Translations under genes and position numbers: made by a program
Part shown: positions 12,737 to 25,162 of the stretch, piece after piece
Layout of the letters: every line of letters begins with the position of its first letter
Numbering within the stretch: the stretch's first letter is position 1
The notes under the pieces: model-generated
What the model was told of the DNA's origin: nothing
The model's input: the letters and a program-made list of their open reading frames with translations, nothing else
Databases searched by the model: none
Source: Hymenoscyphus infarciens
Taxonomy: Eukaryota; Ascomycota; Leotiomycetes; Helotiales; Helotiaceae
DNA: 64,000 nucleotides
Reading direction: 5' to 3'
Assembly (NCBI GenBank): GCA_001414345.1
Contig: LLCB01000172.1
Location: 56,497 to 120,496 of the forward strand

Positions 12737-12947
12737 ATGGAAAGATTTAAGTGTAGGAGGGTAGAGTGGTAGTTATGATTAGGATGAACATAAAATTGAC
12801 GTGACTTAATGATGGGAAAATGGATCGGGGAGGAAATGGAATTAGCTTAGTTTACGGAATCACATACCCATACTATAAAACTGTTTTGTACCTTGTGGTG
12901 AATTGTGCTTCAATTTGGTGAGCTCTTAGCCCATCTAGTGTATAGTA

Positions 12948-13034
12948 ATCGCTCAGACTACCTCTCACTTAATCCGCTTCGCGTATTAGGTAAGGGAGGG
13001 TAATATAATAAAACTAGTAATATAACCACTTTTA
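12948..13034 (+). repeat. Left terminal inverted repeat of Fot1-like element
   Basis: Begins ATCGCTCAGACTACC and pairs with 14865-14951. Differences from the right repeat are almost all transitions, consistent with RIP acting on two once-identical repeats. Confidence 0.85.
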
Positions 13035-14864
13035 CTACTTTTACTACCCCCTCTTACTAAAGCTCTATTATTCTACTACTAATAATATACTAGTATCTTA
13101 AGAAGTTAAGGATTAAATATAGTATACTATCTAGTTCTTTAGTAGTAATCCTTATACTAAAATTACTAAATTAGCTAAGGATTTTAATATATTATACTAA
13201 CGACTTCGAAAACAACTTAAAGGATAACTAGCCTCTTATATATATAGCGGATATAATAAAAAGCTTATAATACTTAAAGATAAAGCTCTTAAAGAGTACC
13301 TCTTTCTCTTATATAGTACTAGTAAATCTATAAACCTTAAAACTCTTGTTCTCTTTATAAACCGACTTCTTTAGTATAATAGAGAGGAGATAACTATGTT
13401 AAGAAGGTAGGGGAAGGTATAGATAGCTAGGAATAAGGACTTCTTTAAGATAATATAGGCGAAGCCTTTCTTAATAAAGAGAAGAGATATATATATTAAG
13501 AAGGATATAGATAACTACTTTTAAGACTTTAAACGTTCTATAAACTACTAGAGTATTTAAAGTAAGGATATTTATAACTTTAACGAAACCGGGTTTTAGA
13601 TAGGTGTTATATATAGAGATAAGGTTATTATTTTAAAGAATTATAAAGCTACTTTTATTTCTAATCTAGAGAATAGAGAATTAGTTATAGTAGTTATAAT
13701 AATAAACTAAAGTAGAAAGAAGGTTCTATTAATAATTATCTTTAAAAGTATATATTACTTATAAAAGTACTTTAATAATATTATAGATCTAAATACCTTC
13801 TAGATATACTCTAATATAGTATTTATAAACGACTACCTTAGTCTTAAATATCTTAAATACTTTAAACTCTTTATAAAATACTTAATATATAGAAAGTACT
13901 AACTTCTTCTTTTTAATAGCTATAGTTTATACTTAATCTAGGACTTTGTTAACTACTACTAGGAGTATAATATCTAACTCTTCTAACTTCTCCCTTATCT
14001 TATATATATTCTTTAGCTTCTAGATATTAGTGTTTTTTAAGCTCTAAAATACTAGTTTAAGAGAGTACTTCTAACTAAGTTATATAATAGTATAAAAGAG
14101 ATAATAAAGGTAGACTTCTTTTAGTTTTTCTAATACTTCTAGAATAGAACGTTTATACTAAATACTATTTAGTTATTATTTTATAAGATAGGTCTTATCC
14201 TACTAAACCTAGAACTAGTTTTATAAAAGCTTAAGATCTATAAGAGTAAATAGTTAATAAAAGAAGAATAAGAAGAAGAAGAGAAGAAGTTATTAGATAA
14301 TAATATATTTCTAGCTTTTACTACTCTACTACCTTATACCCCTTCCTCTAAACTAACTTTTATAGATTAGCCTACTCCTTTAATAATATATATAAGAAAG
14401 AAGAGAGTAGATTATATATATATATATATAGTAGAAGCTTTTAAACTCTAATAACTAATTACTTCTTCTATTATTTATATATAAGATAAACTCGAATCTA
14501 CTTCCTAATTCTTAATACTTAAAGGCACGCTTACTTTATATAGGTTATATAATATCTCTATAACTAAGGAAAGATATAAGCTAATAGTAGATAGTAGAAA
14601 GGTAATTTAAAAGTATAAAGAGATATATAGGTATTAAGCTTTAAAAGATATAAGAGAAGAGAGAGTAAAGGAGGATTAAGTAGTAAATATAAGGAATATA
14701 AGGATTATAAGAACTTAGAAGCTAAAATAGAAGCTTATTTTTAAGTAGCTTTTAGAAAAGGTTTCTAGAATAGAAGAATATAATAGTTAAGTGTTTAAGT
14801 TATAGAAATATAATAGTTATAGATTTCTCTTTAATTTATTTAGATTTAGTATCTAATTTTCGCT

Positions 14865-14951
14865 TAAAAGTGGTCGTATTACTAGTTTTATTATATTACC
14901 CTCCCTTACCTAATACACGAAGCGGATTAGGTAAGAGGTGGTCCAAGCGAT
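14865..14951 (-). repeat. Right terminal inverted repeat of Fot1-like element
   Basis: Reverse complement begins ATCGCTTGGACCACC and is followed on the plus strand by the TA target duplication at 14952-14953. Confidence 0.85.
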
Positions 14952-15189
14952 TAGGTTGAATTACGAGTACCGACCCCACACTACCTGTACCCCTCCTTTT
15001 AGTTATACCTCCATCGTCACACTACAAACACATTGCGCTTTCGAGTGAAACGATTGCAGAGCCATTGTAAATCAACTTCGGGTTTTCATGTACAGCACTG
15101 CGATACACTAGATCACGAAATTCCATCCCACAAGTTACTCGCATTACTTAAAACATTGTCCCTCCCCACTTTGGAGAAGGACGGACAGG

Positions 15190-16764
15190 ATGAGCTACGC
15201 AGGTGATAAGAACGAAAATGGCATCCCGCCATTCGAAGCTCTGCCTCTGAGAAAGCAAGATCCTTATCTCTCAGCTTGGGCACTTTATGGCGAGGGTGAT
15301 CAGTTGGGGGCTTTGAATAGGTTGAGTGATGAGCATGGTTTGTTTCCCTTACTTCCTTCTTCCCCTTTCCCCTTTTCCTTTTCCCCTTTCCCCTTCCTTT
15401 CCCTCTTGAAACACGACTCATGGACCAAGAGAAACAGGGAAAAGAGAGGGAGAAGAAATTATAAGGCCATACTAATTGGATGAACAGTTGCCAACTCGGC
15501 CAAATCCGAGATCCAAACCGGTGTCAGAATCGGTCTCGATGCGCCTCTGAATTTGCAGACTCCGAGTGGGAAGGCGTTTTTTGGGCGGGAGTTGTTTCAT
15601 CAGGAGTTGGTTCTGAAGGGGCCGCGGGTTGTGAATGATGATGTTTGGACCTTTAATTCTCAGGTTTGTTTTCTTCTTCTCGCTCCCTCACTTTGGATTC
15701 CTTCCTTCACTTGCTTCAATTCAAGATAGGGGGAGTTTGGGATTTTGACTTTGGCACTGAGGGAAGGCTACCTAGGTTTCGACGCAATGGGATGGCCTCC
15801 GTCATTTCGCGTACCAGAAGGAAGGCCTTTATTATGGTGGCGTGACGCCTCGGGATATCCATGGTCCTACGCTTGCGGAGGGGAAGATTGCTACTCGAAC
15901 TGTGACTAGAGATTCTGGGACGGAGGTCTTGGGGATTCAGGGTTCGTAAAGCCCAAAAAACCAATTCAATTTGAGACTTCCTTGTTCGACAAGATCTTCA
16001 GGAACCTCCTGCTAAAATTGTCTCTCAAATACTAGAAATCGCAAAGCGAGGAATCATAGGAAGAGCAGTCCTCCTAGATTACCACTCCTGGCGTCTCGCT
16101 CAATCCAAGCCTAAAGAGTACGATCCCTTTGAAAGTGGATCCATTACTTTGGAAGAGTTGCTTGCTGTGGCGAAAGCTCAAGGAACCGAGATTAGATTTG
16201 GGGATATACTTTTTACGAGAACTGGTATGTGACCCCAAGCCTTCTCTTCAGAAGATATCGTGAAATGAAGACGATAAAATTCGCTTGGAAGGTATTTTCA
16301 AGGAAGAAACTAACAATAAATAGGCTACAAAGCAGTTCTCGACACCAAGAGCGACGAAGAGGTAAGCAAATTAAAGGACGTAATGCCACCTCATTTTGGA
16401 GGCGTCGAACAGAGTGAAGAGATGGTGAAATGGATTTGGGAGCATTTCAGTGCTTGCGCTGGGGATCAACCCAGTTTTGAATGCTGGCGTATGTTCTTCC
16501 TCTTTCTGCTTTCCCTCCTTAACTCGAATATCCTTCCAGAGATGTCAACTAACGAACCAAACCAAAGCATCTTCCAACCCAAAACTCCTTCTCCACGAGG
16601 TCCTCCTTGCAGGTTGGGGTATGCCAATCGGTGAACTTTTCGACTTGGAGAAATTGGCTGAGCATTGCAAGGAGACTGGACGATGGAGTTTCTTTCTTAG
16701 TAGTGAGGTTTGTAATGTTACTGGTGGGGTTGCGAGTCCACCTAATGCTGTTGCTATTTTCTGA
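15190..16764 (+). CDS. Cyclase family protein (PF04199, kynurenine formamidase-like fold)
   Basis: Six-exon model: 15190-15337, 15488-15663, 15776-15941, 15994-16224, 16324-16488 and 16568-16764; 360 aa. Landmarks common to the fungal members are present: the PPFEALPLRKQDPYLSAW and LGALNRLSDE opening, TQWDGLRHFAYQ, GIIGRAVLLDY, GDILFTRTGY, a HFGGVEQS substrate-side loop, and LLLHEVLLAGWGMPIGELFD near the C-terminus. The bacterial HxGTHxDxPxH metal motif is not present as such; DGLRHFAYQ occupies its place, as is usual in this fungal group. Substrate unknown. The intron 3 acceptor (GACAAG) and intron 5 acceptor (CCAAAG after a CTAAC branch site) were chosen because only they keep frame and family similarity. 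A long C/T tract fills intron 1. The gene is tail-to-tail with the acyl-CoA dehydrogenase, 107 bp apart. Confidence 0.85.
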
Positions 16765-16871
16765 TTGTGGTTTTGGAAAGCAAAAAGGGAGGGAACGAGA
16801 CAAACGTCAGCGAGCATGGGACTGGGAGAATAGTACAGACATGAATAGATATGATGGCATTTTCAATGTTG

Positions 16872-18546
16872 TTATAGCTTAGAGCCAGTGACTTTCTCTA
16901 ATTCCTTCGTCTTGCGTTGGAAATTCTTCACTAGTTGACGTATGGCTAAATCAAGCATCACATCCTCTGAGCCACCGGGAATCCTAACACCGGGGACTTC
17001 ACGATAGATTCCTAGGTTCATGTTAGGTTTGCCATTCAATTCAAGGACATAAGAAAGGGGGGCATACGCTCGGCGATCTCGCCCTGTCCAGATTTCGTAT
17101 ATCCATTCCCTCCGAAAAGAAGCACAGCAGTACTAGCACACAGCTCAATAACCCTCCCAGCCTGAGCCTTCACCAATGCTGTCAAGCCACCTAACTCTTC
17201 GTTCGCTTCCTTCTCACTGAGTTTAGTCATGCAATAAGTAAACTGCTCAACCAAAGCCCAATGAGCCTCCAAATCAACACCACACTTCGCCAATCTATGT
17301 CTCACAACCGGCTGATCCATCAATGTCTTTCCAAAAGCCTCTCGCTTTAGACAGTACTCGAAGGCCGAGCTTAATGCTACACGGGAGAGACGGTTGACGG
17401 AGATTGAGATTGTGAGACGTTCGTGGTTGAAATTTTGCATAATGTATCTCATGCCGTGACCTTCTGTGCCGATTAGATTTGAGACTGGGACTCGGACGTC
17501 GTCGAGTTCTATGAAGGTTGTTCCTGCGGAGGTTTGACCGCCTACTTTGAGTCGGCGCATTGTGACACCGGGGGTGTTCAGGAGAGGGACGACTAGCATT
17601 GATAAACCAGCCGGTCCGGGACCGCCGGTTCGTACGGCCATGGAAGCGTAGTCAGACCAGAGGCCGTTTGTGATCCTGTCTCGTTTTAATTTTGATATTT
17701 CATGAGAACGTAAGAGAGTCGAGCATTGCCTTTGCAAGTAATGCCCAAGAAAGTCCAGGGCAATTACAATCATTCTACGAGAACGTTTCAAAGAATCGGG
17801 AAATCGACTTCTCAATTTTTCCCAATGCTCTCGTACAATGATTCAATGGTGTAAGAAATTCTAGGGCAGGCAACAGAAGCAGAAGGGATAGGCAGAAGAA
17901 AGCTCAAGATCCTTACCATTTCTTCGTCCCGTTGACAATATACTCCTTCCCATCTTCACTCTTCACAGCCGTAGTCACAATACCAGAGACATCACTCCCC
18001 GCCTCGGGCTCCGTAATAGCGATGCAAATCCTCTTCTTGCCAGTAAGTAACTCTGGCAGAAATTTCTCCTGCAACTGATAACTTCCAAATTTCAATATTG
18101 GAGGAACACCAAATGCAAATCCAACACCGACTGCCCCGCCCGGACCGAGACTTCCAACACGTCCACCTTCATCGACGAATATCAAGGTATGGAGGTAATC
18201 GAAGTCTTCGACTTTAAGACCACCGGGCAGATGAGTGATACCGAGTTTATGGAGCCATTTCACAGGCAGGGGCGCGGAGAGATTGGGGATGAGGAGGTTT
18301 GCGGCTGCGAATTGGCCATAGAGGGTTTCTAGCGCGAGATATCAGTATGAGTTCTGGACGAAAGGCAATGCAAAACATACCTGGCACATCCCCCGCTTTC
18401 TCCCATTCTCCGCCCTCCGGCATCATCAATTCATCAATCAGAGCTCGACATGTCTTCTGCCACTTCCTATGCGAATCGTTGTAGTAGGCAGAGGGAAGGC
18501 CCATAAGCCAAGGAGGCTCCGAGAAGGGGATTGGTACTTTCGACAT
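16872..18546 (-). CDS. Peroxisomal acyl-CoA dehydrogenase
   Basis: Minus strand, four exons: 18381-18546, 17917-18328, 17068-17675 and 16872-17011; 441 aa. It is predicted to oxidise an acyl-CoA to the trans-2-enoyl-CoA with FAD. Domain order is standard: N-terminal helical domain (APLPVKWLHKLGI), middle beta domain with ITEPEAGSDVSGI and VNGTKKWITNG, and C-terminal helical domain (NHERL, AFGKTLMDQPVVRHRLA, FGGNGYTKSG). The typical C-terminal EGTSE is replaced by IPGGSEDVM, as in the fungal subgroup I am comparing from memory, so substrate cannot be inferred. The chain ends Ser-Lys-Leu, a canonical PTS1, placing it in peroxisomes rather than mitochondria. The 241-nt intron 2 is long for this window. 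Start is the first in-frame ATG. Confidence 0.93.
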
Positions 18547-18840
18547 TGTTGCGTTTGCAAGAGAGAGGATTGGATTGGGAAAGGGAGGGTATCAAGATGG
18601 GAGAAATGCGAAAAAGGAAAGATTGGATATCTTGTAGGTAAATACCAACATTGCGCTGATGTTAATCAAGTTGATTTTACGAGAGAGAGATACTGGGGAT
18701 GTTTGGATTCCCCCGTATCCACCCCCGCATTCTCGGTCCTCGGTTCTGAGCGGGCTCTGAGTGGTCGAGTGGTATCACCCTTTTTCCAACTAGGGTGTGG
18801 AATCCTAATCTACCTGGATTACATAGGTTATTCACCCCGT
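18547..18840. other. Intergenic region bordering a RIP block
   Basis: Normal composition falling into AT-rich DNA at about 18840. It should hold the acyl-CoA dehydrogenase promoter. No distinctive site was recognised. Confidence 0.4.
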
Positions 18841-21800
18841 ATACACTGTCTATACAGAGTAAATAGTCTATATAGGCTCTATATAAGCAACGTATATTAG
18901 GAATATATTCTTTATATATTAAAGAAGAGAATAGAAATAAGTACTTTATTTATATTATTATTATTACTCGAGAAGTACTTCTAAAGTACTTCTCTATTAT
19001 AACTACTAGAGAATATAGAAATTCGTAAGTAGCGAATAGTTAAATAACTCTCTACTACTTCTTCTATTATTTATCTAAGACTCGATAAATCGATTATATT
19101 ATTCTAAAAAGCTTAAATAATTAAGATTTTAATATATTTATTATTCTAAAAAAGTTAGAATAATTATAGAAGTATAAGTACTTCGAGAATATAGTTATAA
19201 ATTTCTATAGTCTCTAGTAAACGATATATAGATGTCGCTTATATAGACTATCTACTTTATATAAATAATATATATAAAGTAAATAGCTCTTATAATCTAA
19301 GTAGATTAGTATTATAGTCTCTTTTTATAATTCTATACTCTAGTAGAAAAAAGAGTAATACTACTTACTATCTCGTTCTAAGAGCTTCTACTAACTACTC
19401 TTTAGTAGATGAAATTTTTATTCTCTACTTCTTTAATATATTAGATCTATACTACTTATCTAGCTTATTACTACTCTAAATAAAGATTAAAAACCTAATA
19501 AAAGAGATTAATTAAGCTAGTTAGTTATCTAGTATAATAAAGAGTTATTATATAGATCTCTTAAAGCTAATATAGAAGTGAAAATAAGAATAACTTTTAA
19601 TAAAGTTAAAAAATAATTTCTTAGAGTTTTCTTATATAAAGAAAAGGAATTAGTAACTTAAAGTTCTTACTTTTTATTTTTATATTACTTTCTTTTTATT
19701 ATAAAGATTATAGTAAACTTTTATTAAAATATAAGAAGCTAGTCTCTCTATAATAGATTCTTTATTTATTTTTTAAAATATAAGCTAATAGAATATTTAA
19801 CTATTATAATAAAGTAGAAAAGAATAAGCTTTAGATAGAGCTATTTTCTCTTAGATATATACTAACTATTTTAAAAGTTAATTAAATAGCTTCTAATAAA
19901 ACTTTATATTTAAATAATAGAGAGATATTAAGTCTTTATTTAATTAAGAAGTTAGAATAATAAAAAAGAGCTATTTCTAGATCTTCTTATAGTAATTATA
20001 TTCTCTTTATTAGATTTATAGATCTTCTATAATAAAAGTCTAAGAATTAAGATATTACTATTATATATAATAAAAAAAAGAGTATATATTACTTATTTTT
20101 CTATAGTAGAATAAGTCTAGATACTTATCTAAGAACTTTAAAAATACTATAGATAAAAGTTCTATTAATAAAAAGTTAATAAAGAAATAATATAGAGATA
20201 TTATTTATAATATAGTATAAGATTTTTAGAAACTAATTCTAGAACTTAGATAAGTATTTAAGTCGAAGGTTTTAAACTAAGATTATAACTAGAGTAATAT
20301 AAGATTATATTTCTACTATTACTATATCTTTAGTTCTACTTATTATCTAGTAAATTAATTATTATATACTAACTATTAATTATAAATTAATACTAGTTAC
20401 TAATCGATTAAAGCTAATTTCTAATAATTAGCTAGTAGTTAAGATCTATTTATTATTTTAATCTTATATATAAAGTTTTTAATATATAAAGTAAAAGAGA
20501 GAATAGTTCTAAGCTTTATATTTCTACTTTTTAAAAGTAAGAATAACTTTTTTATAGCTATAGTCTAGATTAGCTTATTTAAGAATTAGCTCTAATAAAA
20601 GAACTTACTTAAGTAAGCGAACTTAAAGTAAAAAGAGTAGTTTATTATTAAAAGTTTATATTTAGCTACTTTAGTTATAAAGATATTACTTTTATAACTA
20701 GAATATAGTTTTAAAAGACTAAGAGCTATAGTACTAAAGAACTAGGCTTAGACTTAACTTCGAGAATATAATATAAAGATTAATAATAGATATTTACTAA
20801 ATTTATTATAAAAGAATAAAATAAAGTTATACTAAGATTTTTTTAAAAAAGTAATATAGACGAAGATAAGTACTAGTATATCTTTCTAATTATATCTCTA
20901 ACTAGAATACTAGTATTTTATAAACTTATTCAATAGTAAATTAAGCTTACTAACTTCTATTAGAAGTCTTTTAATTATTCTTATTATAGTATATACTAAA
21001 TCTTTTAACTTTCTATTTTACTTAAGATAAAATATTAACCTATATAATATACGTAGTAATAGATTTAAAAAAGACTACGAGATCTCTACTATTTATATCT
21101 TATTTTTACTAGAATAGAAACTACTAGTAAAATGTTAGAATTTAGTTTATACTCTAGATAAATATTAGAGTTAGAATAGTAAGAGATTTTCACTTATATT
21201 TTAGATCTATTTTATCTTCGCGCTTACTAAGTATTATAAATAGATTATAGAAGAATCTTTAGCTATTCGAGTTTACTTAATATAAGATTATTATTAGACT
21301 CTAGACTTAAGAAGTTTCTTAGTTTAGATATATTATTTAGTTATTTTTAAAGTTAATTCTTTAGATTAAAACTCTTAATATAATCGCTTCTTATATACTC
21401 TCTTCTAAAAAAAGACGTAGTATACTTTTATAAACTATTAGCTAAATTTTAATTATTACTTAACTAGATCTAAAACTCTAGACTAGTTAAATTTATATTT
21501 TATAACTATATTTATAATAATTCGCGCTTTTTAATAGCTAATAGCTATTAATACTAGCTTTTAAATAACTTTTAATATTCTAAGTTAGAAAATAGAAGTA
21601 GTTATACTATTTTATATAGATAATTTTATAACTTAAACTCTCTTAGTAGCTTATTAATATACTAAATAGTATTTAAAGCTTCTAAAATATATAAAGTTAA
21701 GTTTAATAATATAGCTTAAACTCTATTTTTAAACTAGTTTTTATTATAATTAATTAGTAATATCTAGTATCTCTCTTTGTCTTAACTTATTTCTTAAATA

Positions 21801-22680
21801 CTTCTTATATATAGTCTTAGTATTTTTATTAATAATACTTTATTATACTTATATATAGTTATATATATTCTTAATTTAGCTACTTAATATCTCTAAGATA
21901 TTATATAAAAGTTACTAGAAGTCTATTTAAGAGATATTATAGTTTATTTATAATATCTAGAATATAAAACTTTAAATCTAGTCTATTTATACTAGTATTA
22001 ATATAGTAATATATTAATCTATAGTAATATAAAAGTTACTATATTTAGTATAACTCTCTTATATAGCGTTTTATTAACTATATTTCTAACTATAGAGAGA
22101 AAAGTTTATAAGTTCTTAGTAAAGAAGAAGAGAATCCTAGAATAAGAGAAGAATAATAGAGACTAAGTAATCTAGCGATATTACTTTATCTATTGAAAAT
22201 TCTATACTAGCGAGTAAGCTAAAGCTTAGTATACTCTTTATCCGCTACTCTTTTTAATAAAGCTAATTACTTCTTATCTTAGAGATTTATCTACTAAACT
22301 TACTAATATTATTATCTAATATATTTAACTAAAATAATATATATATTAAGAGATATAATTAAAGAACGAAAATATAGAACGTGTAATATAGCTTATTATA
22401 TATTAATAGTTTATTTTCTTTTATCTAAGAATATTATTTAAATATATATACTCTTTTTATTATTATTTTCATTAGTATCTTAGAATCTATTACTAACGGT
22501 TTAGAATATCTATTTTATTTTAAAAGAGATAGAGTTATATAAGTAAAATAGATTTTCTAATATAGAAAGGTTTTCGTTACTTTATAGTAAATAGAAAAAA
22601 CTAGCTCTTTCGCTCTACTCAGTCCTCAGATTACTTACTCTTCAAAGAAATCTTAAAAGGTATTATAATTCCTCTTTTAT
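18841..22680 (-). mobile_element. RIP-degraded block with a Ty1/copia-like integrase relic
   Basis: 3.8 kb of CpA-depleted AT-rich DNA with no usable ORF. On the minus strand near 20900-21040 a conceptual translation through stops gives a stretch in the order Y-L-x-x-Q/N-N-x-K-x-x-R/K-x-G followed by an arginine/isoleucine-rich helix, IEVSKLNLLLNKF and a KYY segment. This resembles the copia integrase C-terminal core (PxxPQQNGxxER ... LPxxLWxE), which suggests a minus-oriented Ty1/copia polyprotein. I could not find convincing LTRs or the reverse-transcriptase box, so family assignment is tentative and element limits are unknown. Confidence 0.55.
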
Positions 22681-22681
22681 A

Positions 22682-25069
22682 TTATACCTTTTTAGCGTCC
22701 TCCTTCAGGCTGACAATTCTGTTTATAACAATTTTGTCATCAGTAGTGTCGCGATCCAGGCAGAAGTAGGCAACCCGCATTCCTTGGAAGCGGACAGTCT
22801 CGGGTCGAGTCTCCCCAGGGGCCATGTCCCGCTCCCCTTCCAAGTTTGGCCAAGGTGCTCTTCGTTTGATTTCAGCAAAACCTGTTTCAACCATAGCATT
22901 AGGATAGATTTCCTCTGATATCGGGTTGACAACAGCCAGAAAGCCGTCCGGATGCGCGTCAGGATTGTCGGAGTTGAAAAGAGGGTTGAAAACTCGGACC
23001 GTGGCATTGACGGGGCTGTTCTTAGAAGGACAGTCCGCAATCCAATGGATATAGCTATTTTAAGTTAGCATAAAGGGAACTTATCATTTATTGATCGACT
23101 GATGCAAGTTCTACTATGATGCTGATATGGAGACAAAACTTACGTCTTAGGCTTTTTGAACGTAACCCCTTCTTCCGGCTTTTCGTAGTGAGCACGCACT
23201 AAGGTCACCAGGCCAGTTGTCGGGTCTGTCTCGAACCCAGTAGCAGTGATGGGAAACGGTACTTTCAGTAGCCCAACAGAACCTCCAGGCGCAAGCCGAA
23301 AGAAGTCTTTTGCGGCCGTTTCGCGGAAATCGCTTCGATCAATGTAAACGGTCTTTGTGAAAGGGACGGTATGAACCTAGTGGAAGTGATATTCTTAGCT
23401 AATGTTGAGAGGAGAGCGGGATACATACCCCAAAGGCAGGATCCTTAGAAAATGGCAATTCCACCATCTCGATGTAATCCTCTGTCAGGTTTTCAATGAC
23501 CACTGGAATAGGGTCGAGCACTAGCATAAGACGAGGGACAGTGTTTTCTAGATATCGGCGGACAACTTGCTCGAATCTCTTTATGTCAATGGCAGTTTCG
23601 GCCTTGGTTACGCCAAGTTCATTGACGAATGTTAAGATCGACCCCGGAGGAACACCGCGACGACGTAACGCAAAAAGGGTATAGAGACGAGGGTCATCCC
23701 AATCCCGGACGCAGCTATTTTCGATGAGGCTTATAATCTTGCGCTTGGAAAGAACAGTGCCAGATAAATTGAGTCGACCGAATCTTTAAACAGTGTTAGC
23801 TGGAGTGAATTGGATTAAATTTTTATGAAAGGGCTAAGGGAATACATGACTTTCTTCGAACGAGGAGACTTGAAAATTGCCCAGATTCGAGGGATTAAAG
23901 GGAGGAGGAAGTGGGAGGCGTTTGGGAGATAGTAATCTAACTCCACTGAGATAAAGACTCACTCTCGCTGCATCGGCTTATAGACCTCCACTTCGTCACA
24001 TAGCCATTCATATGAAACCCTCGAAAGTTCAAATTCCATGGTGCATAGCGAGTGTGTAATGCCTTCGAAGCTATCGCATAAGCAATGAGCGAAGTCGTAT
24101 GTAGGATAGATCTTCCATTTATCACCAGTGCGATAGTGCCTCACTGGTTTTTCTTCCGAATCGAGAACTCGATAGGCGGCCAAATCCCACATTTGTGGAT
24201 TACCGTCTTCCAGGTTTTGCTTCATACGCAAAACAGCTTCCTGCGGCTTGTACTTACCATCTCGCATGGCTCTGAACTCGGTCAACGATTCGGAAGGAGG
24301 ACGGTTCCGGTGTGGGCAGGCGTATCTAGGTCTGTTTTTGCCCCCGCCGCGCTGGGCAACAACTTCAGCCTCTGTATTTAGTGTTAGACCCTGGCATCAA
24401 ACTAGGACCGAATATCATGGTAACGTTTGCCCCCCATCAAGAAACTTACTAGTACAATGGCAGACATAGGCACCATCCCTTTTGATCAGATCTTCTGCCA
24501 ACTCGTAAAGGTGGTCGAAATTGTCGCTAGAATGAGTGATCTTAATCGGTTTGAAGCCTAACCAACTGACCATTTCCTCGATGGCAGTGAAATACTTTTC
24601 TGCCTCGCCAGCAGGATTCGTATCATCAAAGCGTAGATAGCAATCTCCGCCGTGGAATCTTGCAAACCCAAAATTGATCATTATGGCTTTGCTGTGTCCC
24701 AAATGAAGAAATCCATTGGGCTCTGGTGGGAAACGGGTCACAACTTTGTAAATACCATTTTGACCAACGGGTCTCTCGCCATATACATCAGCAAGGAATC
24801 CGCCCTTGAACATCGAGTCTGGGTCAATTTGGACGCCCTTCGCTGGTGGCGGATTTTTGGGCTTTGGCGGGGTCGGCCCCTTTGGTGCTTTTGGTGCTTT
24901 TTCTTTCTTCGGTTTCAGCTTTGATTCAGCAGTATATTTAGGATGGTGGCCAATGCTCTTCACCAACGCACTATCTACTGCTTTGCTGGACTCCATGCTG
25001 TCTGCCATTGCCGATGTGGCGACGTTGATGTTGTGTATGAATGTTTCATGAGTCAACCTTTTTTCGTGC
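22682..25069 (-). CDS. Glutaminyl-tRNA synthetase core, lacking N-terminal exons
   Basis: Minus strand exons: 24450-25069 (acceptor at 25070-25072, reading open from there), 23963-24371, 23429-23783, 23144-23376 and 22682-23054. From the first in-frame ATG (25008) the product is 642 aa. It charges tRNA-Gln. Class I motifs are intact: [15 protein letters not shown] (HIGH-type), RFDDTNP, and VLSKRK (KMSKS-type), followed by the two C-terminal anticodon-binding beta-barrel regions, ending [13 protein letters not shown] Lys/Pro-rich linker precedes the core. Fungal cytosolic GlnRS normally has a further N-terminal domain of roughly 170-200 residues, joined here by the exon segment just upstream of Met ([15 protein letters not shown]). 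No upstream exon exists: about 90 bp beyond the acceptor lies a foldback element. The stop codon sits exactly at the edge of a RIP block. No frameshift or stop was found in the remaining exons. Confidence 0.9.
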
Positions 25070-25162
25070 CTGCAAAGCGTGTTAATGACGGGTTTTAGCG
25101 AGCCTCATCTCTATTTCCACCACAGGCACCACAGGCATGCTAAATTAGCCGAACCCCGGCCC

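Larger units (their letters stand above)
12948..14951 (+). mobile_element. RIP-inactivated Fot1/pogo-type DNA transposon
   Basis: A 2004-bp element bounded by a TA duplication (12946-12947 and 14952-14953) and near-perfect terminal inverted repeats of about 87 bp (12948-13034 and 14865-14951) starting ATCGCT. Mismatches between the TIRs are nearly all C/T or G/A. On the plus strand a transposase relic can be read through many stop codons: YNFNETGF-IGV near 13571-13608, a DYLSLKYLKYF segment near 13826-13860, and DFVNYY followed by a pro/leu-rich segment near 13942-14000, matching the order of DDE_1 (PF03184) transposases of the Fot1/pogo group. TA duplication, size and protein relics agree. 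It is non-functional. It lies in the presumed 3' flank of the catalase gene. Confidence 0.88.
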
